NCBI GenBank assembly: GCA_903813345.2
Contig: CAIIXF020000001.1
Location: forward strand, 19,613,915-19,677,914
Reading direction: 5' to 3'
Source: Owenia fusiformis
Taxonomy: Eukaryota; Annelida; Polychaeta; Sabellida; Oweniidae
DNA length: 64,000 nt
Shown here: positions 1-12,400 of the stretch, one piece after another
How the letters are laid out: every line of letters begins with the position of its first letter
How positions within the stretch are numbered: position 1 is the first letter of the stretch
Notes under the pieces: model-generated
The model's input: only the letters and a program-made list of their open reading frames with translations
Told to the model about the DNA's origin: nothing
Database searches by the model: none
Program-made: the position numbers and the translations under genes

Positions 1-35
1 GCACCCCCCCTGACTGAAAGCTGGCTACGCCCCTG
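1..35 (-). mobile_element. Terminal fragment of a hAT-type DNA transposon
   Basis: Positions 21-35 read ctggctacgcccctg, whose reverse complement CAGGGGCGTAGCCAG is a terminal inverted repeat seen widely in hAT elements (established knowledge). The rest of the element lies before the window, so its length and target duplication cannot be seen. Confidence 0.6.
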
Positions 36-1483
36 ACCTCTCTGCAGAAAATGCCTCAAATATGAACACTTTTTCATTTGCTGTATTCTCAGGGTTTTAT
101 TTATAACAGAGTTTTATTTATATTTTATTTATAACAAAGTTTAGATGTGGTTTCATTAAGGTTGTCTCAACATGAACAAATCACAGAGATGGGTTCATTT
201 TGAGAAGGAGGGTGATGGTTATTAAATAAAAATTATTCACATTTTTGACATATGTTGATTTATTGCCTCACCCCTAAGGGACACCCATGATTACATAGAA
301 ATGCTCATTTAACCCCATCCATATATCATTTGATGTCTCCACAAGGAGAATATTTATGTTAGCAAGATCTAATTATTAGTTAATCTTATTTTGGCTGGTA
401 TCTATAGTTATTCAGTTGTTTAATGTCAACATTCCCTTCCAATATATTAACTAATCTGTTGACTCTCTCCATTGATATCGTATTTATTTATTTTTTCTTT
501 GTGTTAATGATTATTTTAGGGTATTTATGAAGGATCGTTTGATATTCGGTAATTGTTCTGCTTGTTTATAATTGCATGTACATTTGTTGTTTTTCTAAGG
601 GCAAACATAAAAAAGATAAATTTGAGGGTAACTTTTGGAAACATTTGATGTTGAGGCATAGGAGGCCATAGGAGAGTAGGAGATTGAATTATTAAAACAT
701 GTATTATCTTCAAGAATGAACGACAGGATTTTTTATTTTAAGAACATGAAAATATAGGTCATGGACTTCATTTTTTACTATATCTGTAGTACTCTTTAAA
801 ATGATGGTTGGCCTTTTTATACTATTATGTCACAGCATGCATTTAATTACCCTTTCATACCCTCAATTGCAAAATTTTCATCACCAAACAACAGAAACAA
901 GATTTATTTTGTCATATGAGTTTTAATCAATAAACAAGATTACTATATAATGCTCAAGCCATGAGACATGCAGTTCAAGTTTTGACTCACCCAGGAGCAG
1001 AGAGAAATTTAGTGTCGGTAACACCAAAAAATAAACGCAAAATGACCAAACTTAATGCAAATCAAAATGAATAGCTGTCTGTAGAACACCACATTAACAC
1101 AAGGGGTTCAGGTGGTACCATTTTGTTCTGTAAATAATTGTTTTTCCTTTGCTGGCACTATAAGTACCTTTATTGCTTACATTTGTTACTTTTATATTTG
1201 TATTTAATTAGTAACTGCTAGTATATCATCATAACTACTTCACATTAGAGTATAAATCGTCATATTCAACCACATAGAACTTACAAGCTTTGGGGCATCT
1301 CGACTCATAAGTAATATTTATGGATATGTCTGCGTGTCTAGTAACTGTAACATTTCCTAAATGCATTTTATGGATTATATTTGTATGGGTATTAGGCACT
1401 GTAATTGTATAATGTTAGATTAGCTACGCTGCAGAACATTGAAGGTCACTACCCCTCTGTTCATATTCATATACTGTATAACT
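36..1483. other. Non-coding, no feature recognised
   Basis: A+T-rich sequence with frequent stops in all frames. The only open frame above 60 codons (complement of 525-713) has no recognisable domain and is treated as chance. Confidence 0.6.
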
Positions 1484-1835
1484 TTCGAAGGAATCATCTG
1501 TGTTTTCTGTATTTGCACTTTCCCAATTTTCGTATCATTTTTATGCCACCACCAAAAGTGACATTTGAGTATTAAAGTCTCCAATATATTTAATTTGTGA
1601 TACCTGAAGTAATCATCTGTATTTTCTGTATGAACTTTCTCTATCTTCTTGTTATTTTTATGTCACCACCACAGGTGACATTTGAGTGTTTTAGTCTCCA
1701 ACTTGTGGTCGGTATTCAGTGGTTTGTATTCAGCATTTGGCATTCAGTGGTTGGTATTTGGTGGTCAGCTCTCAGTGGTCGGTGTCTGTAACAAATAGCA
1801 GGTAGTGACAATTTGCATGTTAATGTCTTGTCTTA
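1484..1835 (+). repeat. GTGG-rich dispersed repeat, left part tandemly duplicated
   Basis: A ~117-bp segment (atcatctgt...gccaccaccaaaagtgaca...agtctccaa) occurs twice in tandem, at about 1484-1600 and 1601-1705. The second copy continues into a block of repeated cagtggttgg/gtggtcgg words ending near 'gtctgtaacaaatagcagg' and 'ttgcatgttaatgtcttg'. Related blocks lie at 17967-18062, 21610-21775 and 59690-59765, so this is an interspersed family. No terminal inverted repeats were recognised and its class is unknown. Confidence 0.6.
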
Positions 1836-3440
1836 AACTTGCTAGTCACCAGACACAATTACATACAGTATGTTGATAAGGGTATCGTTCAGATTGGCCT
1901 TTTGTGGGTTACTGCACCTACCAAATTGCTAAAAATGAGGGAATTTAACTTCTGAGGCACATTAAATTGTATATGTATGATGTACCATCAAAATACCCTT
2001 GGTCTTAGATGAATTTAGTGAAAGTTATAATCCACCAATTTTGAATTTTTTATGATCCGTTTTGCACTGTATCAAATTGAAAATGAAGGAAATCACTGTC
2101 AAAAGATGGATACATTGAACTAGGTTTTTATATTCAATAAATGATGTACAATGTATATGTTTTAGATATCAAGAATGTATTATACTTTGTAATACCAACA
2201 ATATCATAATAATGAATGATTAAGCATTCCAGAGAATTCAGTAAATCTTAATTGTAGCAAAGCATGTGTTTACTCAAACTACAAAGAAAAAATTCAAAGA
2301 AGCTTGATTTCTTTTGTTCTTTCAAGTGGTTGTAAAAGTGTTTTAGCCATACAACCTAGATATGAAATGATATTTGTTACAATAATGTATTTGATGCGAC
2401 AGATTCTGGTGCTTTGTCATGAACCATTGTATACTCAAGTTCTGTGATGAGAATTTCCATGTCATAATTACCAATAGTTGTTGAAATGGTATCATTTTTC
2501 ACATTTAATATGGATATTTACAGAGTATGGTAGGATTTCAAAATTAAACTATTTTAATTATGTTGAAATATCATTTCCTCAATTTTTTGTTTTTTAACTT
2601 TTTGTGAAAGTGTGGAGCTATCTTAAAAAGTGTTTCTGAAGGTTTATGTTCCTCATTTATTTCGCATGGAATTTCTCATTTTGCCAATAAACCCAGACAA
2701 TGAGGGTTTCAACTACATAAAAAGAATCCTAAAATACCCATGAATTTGTTGAGCTATGCTCTTTTGTCCAACCCATAAAGTACCAAATCGTAGTCCAATA
2801 GATGGGCATAACGTAAGATTCCATGTCATGGTATTGGATAACCTTGGCCTACCTCCTATCTAACATCAATAGAACATATTTGGTTTCTAAAATAGAATGT
2901 AACAAAATAATTTCCTTTGTGGAGTCCTATTTCTGGAAATGCAATTGATCAAATCTTCTTGTTAAAATAAATCAGCAATCCCAAGAGTTCTCAAATATTA
3001 ACTTCTTGTTAATTATACCAGAGTTTCTATAAACAATTTCACAGGAGTGTTTGATTGCTTTGTATTGGGAGTAAACTCATAGAGTCCATTCTTTATATTC
3101 TTAACTCACTTTTTCTTTTCTTCCATATGATGAGAAAACATATGGTTACCATGGCAATATATTTACAGGAATTCAGCCTAATCAATAGTACCCAATGGTG
3201 ACTTAATCTGTTTCTAATCAGATACGTCTAAGCATATGGAGAGACTTTCCCAGTAGTTATCTTTATAGCAATTAACCTAATACCATTGAAGCTTTAATTG
3301 ATATTCTTTGGTGCAAAATAAGATATTGGATGGGCGTAATGAATAATTAATCCAGAATATTTATGTGATCTTCTACCTGGCAATCTATAAGGTCATAGAC
3401 AGGTGTCATTTTCAGGTATGGCTGACAAGCATGAAATGTG
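1836..3440. other. Non-coding, no feature recognised
   Basis: Continuous A+T-rich sequence without an open frame of note, splice-bounded exon candidate or clear repeat. Confidence 0.55.
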
Positions 3441-4256
3441 AGAAGCTATTGTAAATGTTGTTCAAAATGGTGTGGTTATTGAGGATGCTATTGTAAATGT
3501 TGTTCAAAATGGTGTGGTTATTGAGGATGCTATTGTAAATGTTGTTCAAAATGGTGTGGTTATTGAATATGCTATTCTAAATGTTGTTCAAAATGGCGTG
3601 GTTATTGAGGATGCTATTGTAAATGTTGTTCACAATGGTATGGTTATTGAGGATGCTATTGTAAATGTTGTTCAAAATGGTGTGGTTATTGAGGATGCTA
3701 TTGTAAATGTTGTTCAAAATGGTATGGTTATTGAGGATGCTATTGTAAATGTTGTTCAAAATGGTGTGGTTATTGAGGATGCTATTGTAAATGTTGTTCA
3801 AAATGGTGTGGTTATTGAGGATGCTATTGTAAATGTTGTTCAAAATGGTATGGTTATTGAGGATGCTATTGTAAATGTTGTTCAAAATGGTGTGGTTATT
3901 GAGGATGCTATTGTAAATGTTGTTCACAATGGTATGGTTATTGAGGATGCTATTGTAAATGTTGTTCAAAATGGTGTGGTTATTGAGGATGCTATTGTAA
4001 ATGTTGTTCAAAATGGCGTGGTTATTGAGGATGCTATTGTAAATGTTGTTCAAAATGGTATGGTTATTGAGGATGCTATTGTAAATGTTGTTCAAAATGG
4101 TGTGGTTATTGAGGATGCTATTGTAAATGTTGTTCAAAATGGTGTGGTTATTGAGGATGCTATTGTAAATGTTGTTCACAATGGTATGGTTATTGAGGAT
4201 GCTATTGTAAATGTTGTTCACAATGGTATGGTTATTGAGGATGCTTTTGTAAATGG
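3441..4256. repeat. 42-bp minisatellite, about 19.4 copies
   Basis: The unit is 14 codons long (one frame reads VIEDAIVNVVQNG plus V or M). Copies are nearly identical, differing at a few positions: g/a at one site (GTG/ATG), caa/cac, and one variant copy (gaatatgctattcta) around 3566. Because 42 is divisible by 3, one stop-free unit keeps the whole array open, giving long frames on both strands (285 and 233 codons). The plus frame begins at a GTG inside the array, has no splice context and ends soon after the array. It is judged a by-product of periodicity rather than a protein. Confidence 0.95.
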
Positions 4257-7200
4257 GTTTCCAAGCTTTGATAATCATGGAAAAGGTTTATACCGAAGTC
4301 TGTTGATAGTGCAAGTAAGATCATTATGAATTAAAAAACTAGCCTGTTAATTTAATTTATCAAAAAAATGTGACATATGACACCATAATATGACACCAGT
4401 AAGCCAAAAATGACCTTGTGGTGTAATTCTGTGTAGTTATCTATGGGATACAATTGTTTTGGCTCACAGTTGTCTCTGAGGTAATTAAGACATACAAGAA
4501 ACTTTATATTATACTATATTATATATGCTGATGATATATTTCGGGTGTCAAGTATACTGTTAAAAGCTACTTGTGGTCGCTAAGCATGAACATGGAAGGG
4601 ATTGTTCAACAGTTTTGACTTCATTTCAGGATCAATTTTTAAGATTATCTGGCCAAAACAATGAAAAGGAATTGGTCACTTTTCAGTTTTGATGAATTTG
4701 GATGTTTGCGCATCTTAAATCTACAACAACTCAAGTCCAATTCTGTATTGAGAAATAAAATGTTCTTAGGACATTATTTTCATGTTTTTGGGAATTTTGC
4801 GCTCCCTTCTATAAGTTATGCATGTCTTCTTCTATCGGCTTGATTTTTTTGTTCTTGTTAAGACCTTGGAGAACCATACTTCAACAATTCTTTAAATGAA
4901 GTAAGTTACATCCAAACAAGCATTCTTCTACATATTGTAAAATAGAATTGATTTATTGCCATGTTTAATATGGAGTCTGTCAATACAAAAACCCAAGGGA
5001 GCAATATGTCTTGTATATATAAATTCATATCCACACAATGGTATAAATATCTCAATGCAGAGAGACACTGTAGATGTGTACTCCGATTCTTTCGTGTCAG
5101 GAATGGAAAACACTTGAGGTTTCTTTATCTATGGATTTTTCCTTAATTTGTGGATTAATAACCTGTTGGCATCTGAGATAGAAATTGCCATGATTAATTA
5201 TTTAGAAGATGCTCTGACTGATTTTTAATTAGATGCTGGATAGAAGTAACAACTATTTACACTTTGATAAAGTTATTGAAGTTGATAATTTCTGCTGCAA
5301 TGTTTGGCTCTATGTAGTTGACATCATTGGTGAATATTGTTGAATTAATGCTTTGTTTCAGTCGATAAAAAACTACACCTGTAGATTTATAACCATTTTG
5401 AATTGCTAGAATCTGACTCCCAGAGAGGTATGTCGCCAAGCTAGACACTGATAATGATGTAACATTAGAGTTATCATGTTTGATGAGATTGTCACATATT
5501 GAAATTGAATATGTTTCATTCCCTGCTATTTTGATTGCAATTTGAAACTGACAAAGTCAATTGACTTTTGACCTCAATAACAAATTAATGTGTTTTCTCG
5601 AGAGAGCAATCTTTCAGCATATGAATAGCCTACCCTGGACACTGTAGCTTATTAATAGCTTATTTGCATGATAACCATCACAACCGAACACCAACTGACT
5701 GGAATGTTCGCTAGATACCTTATAAAATATATGATTAAGACACCATCACTAGTGTATATGCCTTTTGGTTAAAAAAAACAAAAAACAAGTAAATTGTCAA
5801 TGACTTTTTTTATTGTGGTAGTACCGTTTGCATATTGGTTCTCTTGGATGAGTATTTGCTGTATGTTAGTAGTCTTTGTTTGAAAGTGTTACCTCTAATG
5901 AATTCTGATGGTAAAGTACACAGAAATGAAAGACTTCTAGTATTTCAATAAAGCTTTATTATGTGTACTGTAACTGAAAGATATGCACCCCTTTTTTATT
6001 TCATTGATTAAAACAATGTGCTGCTCCTGATTAAAACGGTTTTTATTTCCCCTAGGTGTATACATAAGCTTGTGAATCCAATCTTTATTAGATATAGTCA
6101 TGCTATCATCTAGGGTTTGCTAACCAATGAACTTGATTTGATAGCTTATGTAGTCACTTACTGTCCCACTGGACTTCACTGCTACACTTCCTCCACTTTA
6201 AAAAAAAGTTCGCACGAGCATTAGATTTGATAAAAACAGCAAACAACTTTCGAAATTGGTGATCTGTTTTTCTTAAAGTTTTCTTTTGTACTCTTAAGAT
6301 ATTTCTTATAATGATATTGAATGGAATGTCATCTTGGACTATTATTTTAAGAATTATTGGAATGAATTACATAGCGGGACCTTACTATCAATCATTTTGT
6401 CAAAAGAAGCATTGTATGGGTATAACATGATTACCTACTTCTTGGAGTAATTGCTAGTCCTGGGATTTCTTCATATCGAAATATTTGTAATTCATATTCC
6501 GTGTAAGGTTCTATGACCCAAACTTATTGTGATGTGGCATGCTCTGAATAAATAAATTGGTATGGTGTCTCTAACATATTATTAAATACTGTTTGGGGAA
6601 ATGTTGACATGCAGACCTTATCTAATTACAAGATACCGTTCAATACAGTCTTTCGTAGACTTCATCAAGCTGCACAACTTGGTATATGATGGTTGTGTCA
6701 CAATTACATTTAATATTATTGCTTTACTGCTTGAATGATGTGATAATAGGAGACCTATTTAGCCATAATAAATAGTATAGCTTATTTATTGCACCAATTA
6801 GCGCATACTAGTATAAGACACTGAAGCCATTGGGTAATGATAACTCCAACGGGACTAGGATATAAAATATGATGATACTGTGCCTGACCTGTCGAGTATT
6901 AATCATGGGTGGCTTTTAGAATACTCCCTTTTCGAGAGCTTGTTCACTTCAGTGGGCTGTAACAAATTACGAGAGTATATCAAATTGAAGCTAAACATAG
7001 AATCTAACATCAGATAAAGTAATGTATTGCAATCAAATAGAGAGGTTACAAGCGCTTATGACAGGACCAAAACCTTTGTAATCTACTAAATTACCAGTTA
7101 ACCCGGTCAAACTGTACATAAAACAAGTTAAACTGCAAGCAGAATTTATATCTGATTAGAGGAAGGTGACGCTAATGAGAATTTGCTGGTTTATTATATT

Positions 7201-8292
7201 GAGAACAAAGTACAATAGACTCGAACCACAATTGATTCTGACAAAGCGAGACCGACAAAGTGATACTAAGTCATATTACTTAGTATTTCTGTCAGCCTAT
7301 CAATAATGCTTGGCGTTCTTTTGACAGTCCGATATAATTAAGTAAATACGTAGTCAAATGATCGGAGACAACAACCAGGTCTTGTTTTTTGGAACACGGG
7401 GGACTACACTTGGTTGCGTGATCCTTAGTTCAGTTATCAGACAGTCTAATCCCCAAAGTTGACTTCTTAGTGCTTGTTGAATTTCACGCAGCTTAACTCT
7501 TCTCGGGAGAAATCAATGGTCCCCATACATGTGAGGGTTTAGTATGTACAAGCATTAGGTATTGACAGTAATGTATTGATAAGGGGGACACAGGATTGCT
7601 TACTTCACTGGACAAAAGCAGTGGTAATATCAATGGCACGGCTTCTATTGTTTATTCTGTTTTATCTGAGCCAGCGCAAGATACTGGGGATCAATCAATT
7701 AATTATGAAGTATATAGGCCAGTTCTAGAATATTAATACATTGACTTGAGGAATTTCATACATTCTTCACATGTGTAGAACTGTCGTTGATAATGCAGAT
7801 GATATCAATGGAATTGAATGGTTTGATGGTATTTTATCCGGAGGGGATGTTGCACTTTGTTCGCTTTATAGGATATTTACTATACCTCTCAGACCAGAAT
7901 ACAAGTTTCAATTAGTATGAAGCAGGATAACAGTGGTGGGAACTGGATTAATATTTTGATTATGCAATCATGACGTTTAGAAACAAAAGTGTGCTCATCC
8001 TATGTTTTGATGATATCTTTAAGGTGTCATATATCACAGTCTCATACATGGAATTAGTGTTATTATGAATTTGATTTAGCAGCTGTATTTTACGACTTGT
8101 GAGATTTGGATTGGATTGCATACCTCAAACAATGGAGATAGAATGTGATAATAAACGTAAGAAGTGTATCGGCAGGATTAATCAAGGATTAAGGAAAATA
8201 GTAATCATACAAAGAGCATACCGATCAATGGAGTATTTCACCTTTAAATTCGTGGAAACCTTAAATTAGCACGGAATTAATCTATCCTAGTC
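4257..8292. other. Non-coding; possible promoter-proximal region, nothing proven
   Basis: No exon with domain similarity was found. From roughly 5900 the sequence has fewer homopolymer runs and no repeats, in contrast to the flanks. If the exon candidate at 8293 is real, this stretch would include its 5' UTR and promoter. That is inference; no TATA box or initiator was assigned. Confidence 0.4.
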
Positions 8293-8337
8293 ATGCTCTG
8301 TTGTGGATCCCAGAAGCAAAAATCGCCTCGCAAAAAG
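8293..8337 (+). CDS. Candidate first coding exon (MLCC N-terminus), possibly of the SYD-1-like gene
   Basis: ATG at 8293 has a G at -3 and an in-frame TAA just upstream (8278-8280). It opens 15 codons, MLCCGSQKQKSPRKK, ending at an AAG|GTATAT donor (8338). The exit phase is 0, which matches the phase-0 entry of the PDZ exon at 36252. The composition (tandem Cys after Met-Leu, then Lys/Arg-rich with an SP site) resembles palmitoylated, polybasic membrane anchors such as the GAP-43 N-terminus. It also blends with the Ser/Lys-rich start of the PDZ exon. The implied intron would be 27.9 kb. No homology was checked, a 15-codon frame with a compatible donor can occur by chance, and the true 5' exon may lie outside the window. 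Confidence 0.28.
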
Positions 8338-8680
8338 GTATATCTCATTGTCATTTGAAATTGATTGTTTTTCATCATGTAGTGTAGAGTTGTTTGTATG
8401 CTTCAATCATGGTATTGTTACGCTTCCCTTACTACCTATTGATTTAACCATAACGTGTGGCTTTCTCATCCTGAGTGTTGTAATTTCCACTTAAAACCTG
8501 TCAATATATATCGGAAGTTGGCGATTAAAGTACTTTGCAGATTAGCTTTTAGGTTTTTGTTGGTCATCATGGGCTTTGAGTTTTTGATAGGATTCATTTT
8601 TTAATGTAGTCCCTGCAGAGTTTTTCACAGCATGGAGTGTGCCAGAGTATGTTGCTTTCTGTCAGCGATTTTGTCGTATG

Positions 8681-9410
8681 TAGTCTGGATATTTCAGTAT
8701 GTTACTTGTAAGGGACTTTTCATTCTGTAGCCTTTGGGGCATATTGCAGTATGTAGCATGTGAGGGATATTTCAGGATGTTGCTTATATGGGCCTTTTCA
8801 GTCTGTAGCCTTTGAGGCATATTGCAATATATGTAGTCTGTTAGGGATATTTCAGTAAGTTGCTTGTAAGGGACTTTTCAGTCTGCAGGCTTTGGGGCAT
8901 ATTGCAGTATATAACCTGTGGGGGATATTTCAGTATGTTACTTGTAAGGGACTTTTCAGTCTGCAGGCTTTGGGGCATATTGCAGTATATAGCCTGTGGG
9001 GGATATTTCAGTATGTTACTTGTAAGGGACTTAAGTCTGTAGCCCTTGGGGCATATTTGGGGCAGTATTTTATAGCCTGAGGGGGATATTTCAGTATGTT
9101 ACTTGTAAGGGACTTTTAAGTCTATAGCCTTTGAGACATATTGCAGTATCTAGCCTGTGAGGGATATTTCAGTCTTTTGCTTGGAAGAAACTTTTCAGTT
9201 TTCAGCCTTTAATGGATTTTTCAGAATGTAGCCTGGACAACTTTTTACAGAATATAACCTGTAATGATTTCCAGTATATTGGCTGTGACATTTGAGTATG
9301 TAGCTTGTAAGGAACTTTTCAGTATGTTGCTTGTAAGGGATTTTATAAGAATTTGTTGAAATATGTAGCCTATAGGGATTCCAGTATGTTGCAAATACAT
9401 TTTTGTTTCA
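8681..9410. repeat. Degenerate ~78-bp tandem repeat with internal sub-repeats
   Basis: About six recognisable units start with (g)gcatattgcagtat and contain gggatatttcagtatgtt, acttgtaagggacttttc and agtctgcaggctttgg. The units at 8895-8972 and 8973-9050 are almost identical; outer units are increasingly diverged. Within each unit 'cagtatgt(t/a)..' recurs, suggesting growth from a shorter ancestor. Apparent 60-codon frames here are by-products. Confidence 0.85.
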
Positions 9411-12400
9411 GTATATAAGATAATTTATTCTGTCTTTGGATACTCACGTTATTTCCATAACAAGAATGAACATATTTTTGACAAGTTATCTCTATGCACT
9501 TGAACTGAAGTCATTACTCCCATTACTGCTCACACAAATCACTCCTTGATAAATTATTTATCCAATCCATTAGAAAGGTAATAAATGACCACTGTGATAG
9601 CCTCTGTCATAAAAGAGGACATAAACTATCTGTAAGAGGGGAGTAGTGTAACAGTATAACAGAATTATCAGAATATTTTGCATCACCTTAAAACATTGAT
9701 TTCTCACACCTTTTGTCTAGATGCTATTTAAATTTTTTTTCTAAGATATGATGATGTCTTCTGTAAATAGAGAGTATTGTTACAAAAAATCTATATTTTC
9801 CTTTAAGAATACTGATTGTTACTTGATACATGTTTACTTTGAGTCTGATAGAGTAATGAATTGATCAGGTTTAAAATATCATGTGATAAATGAGGACATA
9901 AAATTCTATGTTAAAAGGGGGTAATGTAACAAAACTTCCTGTAATTGTTATCTCCTAAAGAAAACTGATATTTTTCACCTTTGCTCTGGTCGCTATATAC
10001 CATTGATGTGTTTTGCCTAGACTGAAAGCTGCGAAATCAATGATACATGAATCCACTCTAACTCACTTATTAATCCATAGTCTTACGCTAAATTTAAATA
10101 TTAGCTTAGGGTAGAATAGTGATTATGTTACTGTTGGTATTCTGTGGACAAATACTGGAATTCTCATGGGGATTTATAGTGATAACCATAAAGATGGGAT
10201 ATCATTGTATGTATATTACCAGATTACGTATCCCCTATCCCTCTTATATTGCCCCCTAATGCACAGCAATTGTTAATTTCTGTTCAAGTGGCTCAGTTGC
10301 ATTACGTATGGCCATTGATAGAGCACATGTTGTAGCATGCTACTCCAAGGGCAAATTGAACCTTTTATTCCGAATTGATCAAGCATCATTGAAATTTCAT
10401 GTACGAATGAGGAAACACTTCCCGAGAGACACTTAGGTTTAAGTTGATTGGACGAGATAACTTAATGTCGTCTTAGAGACTTGTTCTTTTATAGACAATC
10501 TACTAAGTCTTTTTTTCAAATTAAACCATTCTATACAATCTTCATCAGATTGTTATTAAGCCCTTTATATTAATTGAACTGACGACCTTTGGTCTCTTGG
10601 AGAAAATCCATGTACCACTATCACCTGCCAGAACAAAAACCTGTAAGCCTCACTTTTGTGTGAATTATTTTTGTACGATGGAACTTATCTAGGGGCACAT
10701 CTGTTTACCTTTGTGATCCACCAAGACATTGCACTAATGACAGGGAGAGCTAAGCCTCTTATCAGAGCTAACCATAACCATAATATAAACCTTCAACTTG
10801 ACTTACACTCAGAAGGATTGGGCTTTCATCTTTAAGTTTATGAGTATGATAGTAGTAGTATTCTTTAGTATTAATACTTTCTTTTTTGCTGGAATTTTTT
10901 GTGTGCTCATATAAATGCTATGGCATCACTGCTTCACGGGCAATGTTGATCCTTTAACATTCTAATGGTATTTGAATCTGGATTTTATCTGTCCCACATC
11001 ATTTTAGACTGAATGTTTGATGCCAGGGTTTTGGGATTCCGACCTCTTTAATTTCTCCTGTATTGTACCTGTACCTGGGATTATTTTCCGTGAGAATTGT
11101 CCTTGAATACTGAAAAGAAGGGGATCATTTGAGAGTTTCTTTGCATATTGGATATCTGAATGCATATTGTTTTCTTTTGATTAGCTTTACTGCTTGATGC
11201 ATCTCTTGACCTAACTATGTGTTGATTACTTTTATAAGTTAGTACATTGCATTCAGAAGTTTGATATAACTTGAGACAAGTTTCCATTAGGTTTTATTTC
11301 AAACCTTGTGGCTTAATACAAAAGCTGCATTATGCTTTTCTGCCTAACAAATTGTTTTTATGAAGTGAAAGGATATGGTATTAGATAAAACATTAAATAC
11401 CAAACCCCATTTTACTAAGTCTTATTATGTGACCAATCTAGGTGATAACTATCGAAAAATATACAGAAATGACCCATAAGGCTGTTTTGCCTTATTTGTA
11501 ATTATCACAGTTAACAACAATAAGATGATTTCATGATACAGTTACCATATATATACTGAGTCATTTTCTAGGAGGGCTTTGGTGTGTTTTGGTACATCAG
11601 CCTTCCTGGTCCCAATATGGGGTTATAAGAATTTGGCAATGTTAACAATATTATTCCATAGTAGGCAAGAATCATGGGCTCTTGAAATCTCATGGCAAGA
11701 ATCAATAGCTTAAGTGAGTATATCAGAGATGTCACCCTAAACACGGACTGGGAAGGAGACCCTGGGGAGAATGCTCAATTAAAAGGCCGATGAAAGTTAA
11801 ATGTTGATATAGATTTCCTGTCTCAACAGTAACACTTCCGAGTTTTGTTCTACTTCTTATGGTCATCTGAAAGCCACTTTGTTAAGTGCACTATTCGTGG
11901 TGTTGCTTAGTAACACTTTGTTAATTCAGTCATCAAGATATATTCTTTATTTGTGATAAGATTGTGAGAGTTTTGTAATATTGTATTTAGCATGTTTATG
12001 CTTAATTGCCTACTTCAGCTGTCATAATCAATGGCTTTGTTTTACTCAAATATAGCTTCTGTATGGCAACTGTTGAAGGCATTGTGGTATGACTTGTCTT
12101 GAAAATGTTACTCTTGTCTTTGTGGTAATCCATTCCTATCTGCGTGAGGAAATGCAGGGGCAGAAGTGCGGGAAAGTGTAAAAGAAGTTAGACATTAAAA
12201 ACATGCATTTGTGTGTGACCAGGATCCACAAATCCATTGTAACCCTCTCTGATGGTACTCATTATATCTTTCCCAACTACATGTACACATGGATAGAGAA
12301 AAAAGAGCCATTATTGTATTTACGAAAGGGCTCCCATTTTGTACAATGCGAGAAGCACCAACCATCCATATGTAAGAGCATAGAGATATTGAAAATGAAG

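Noticed and set aside
3472-4329. 285-codon open frame with 14-residue repeats
   Set aside because: Explained by a 42-bp minisatellite whose period is a multiple of three; it starts at GTG inside the array, the opposite strand is equally open, and there is no splice or domain support.
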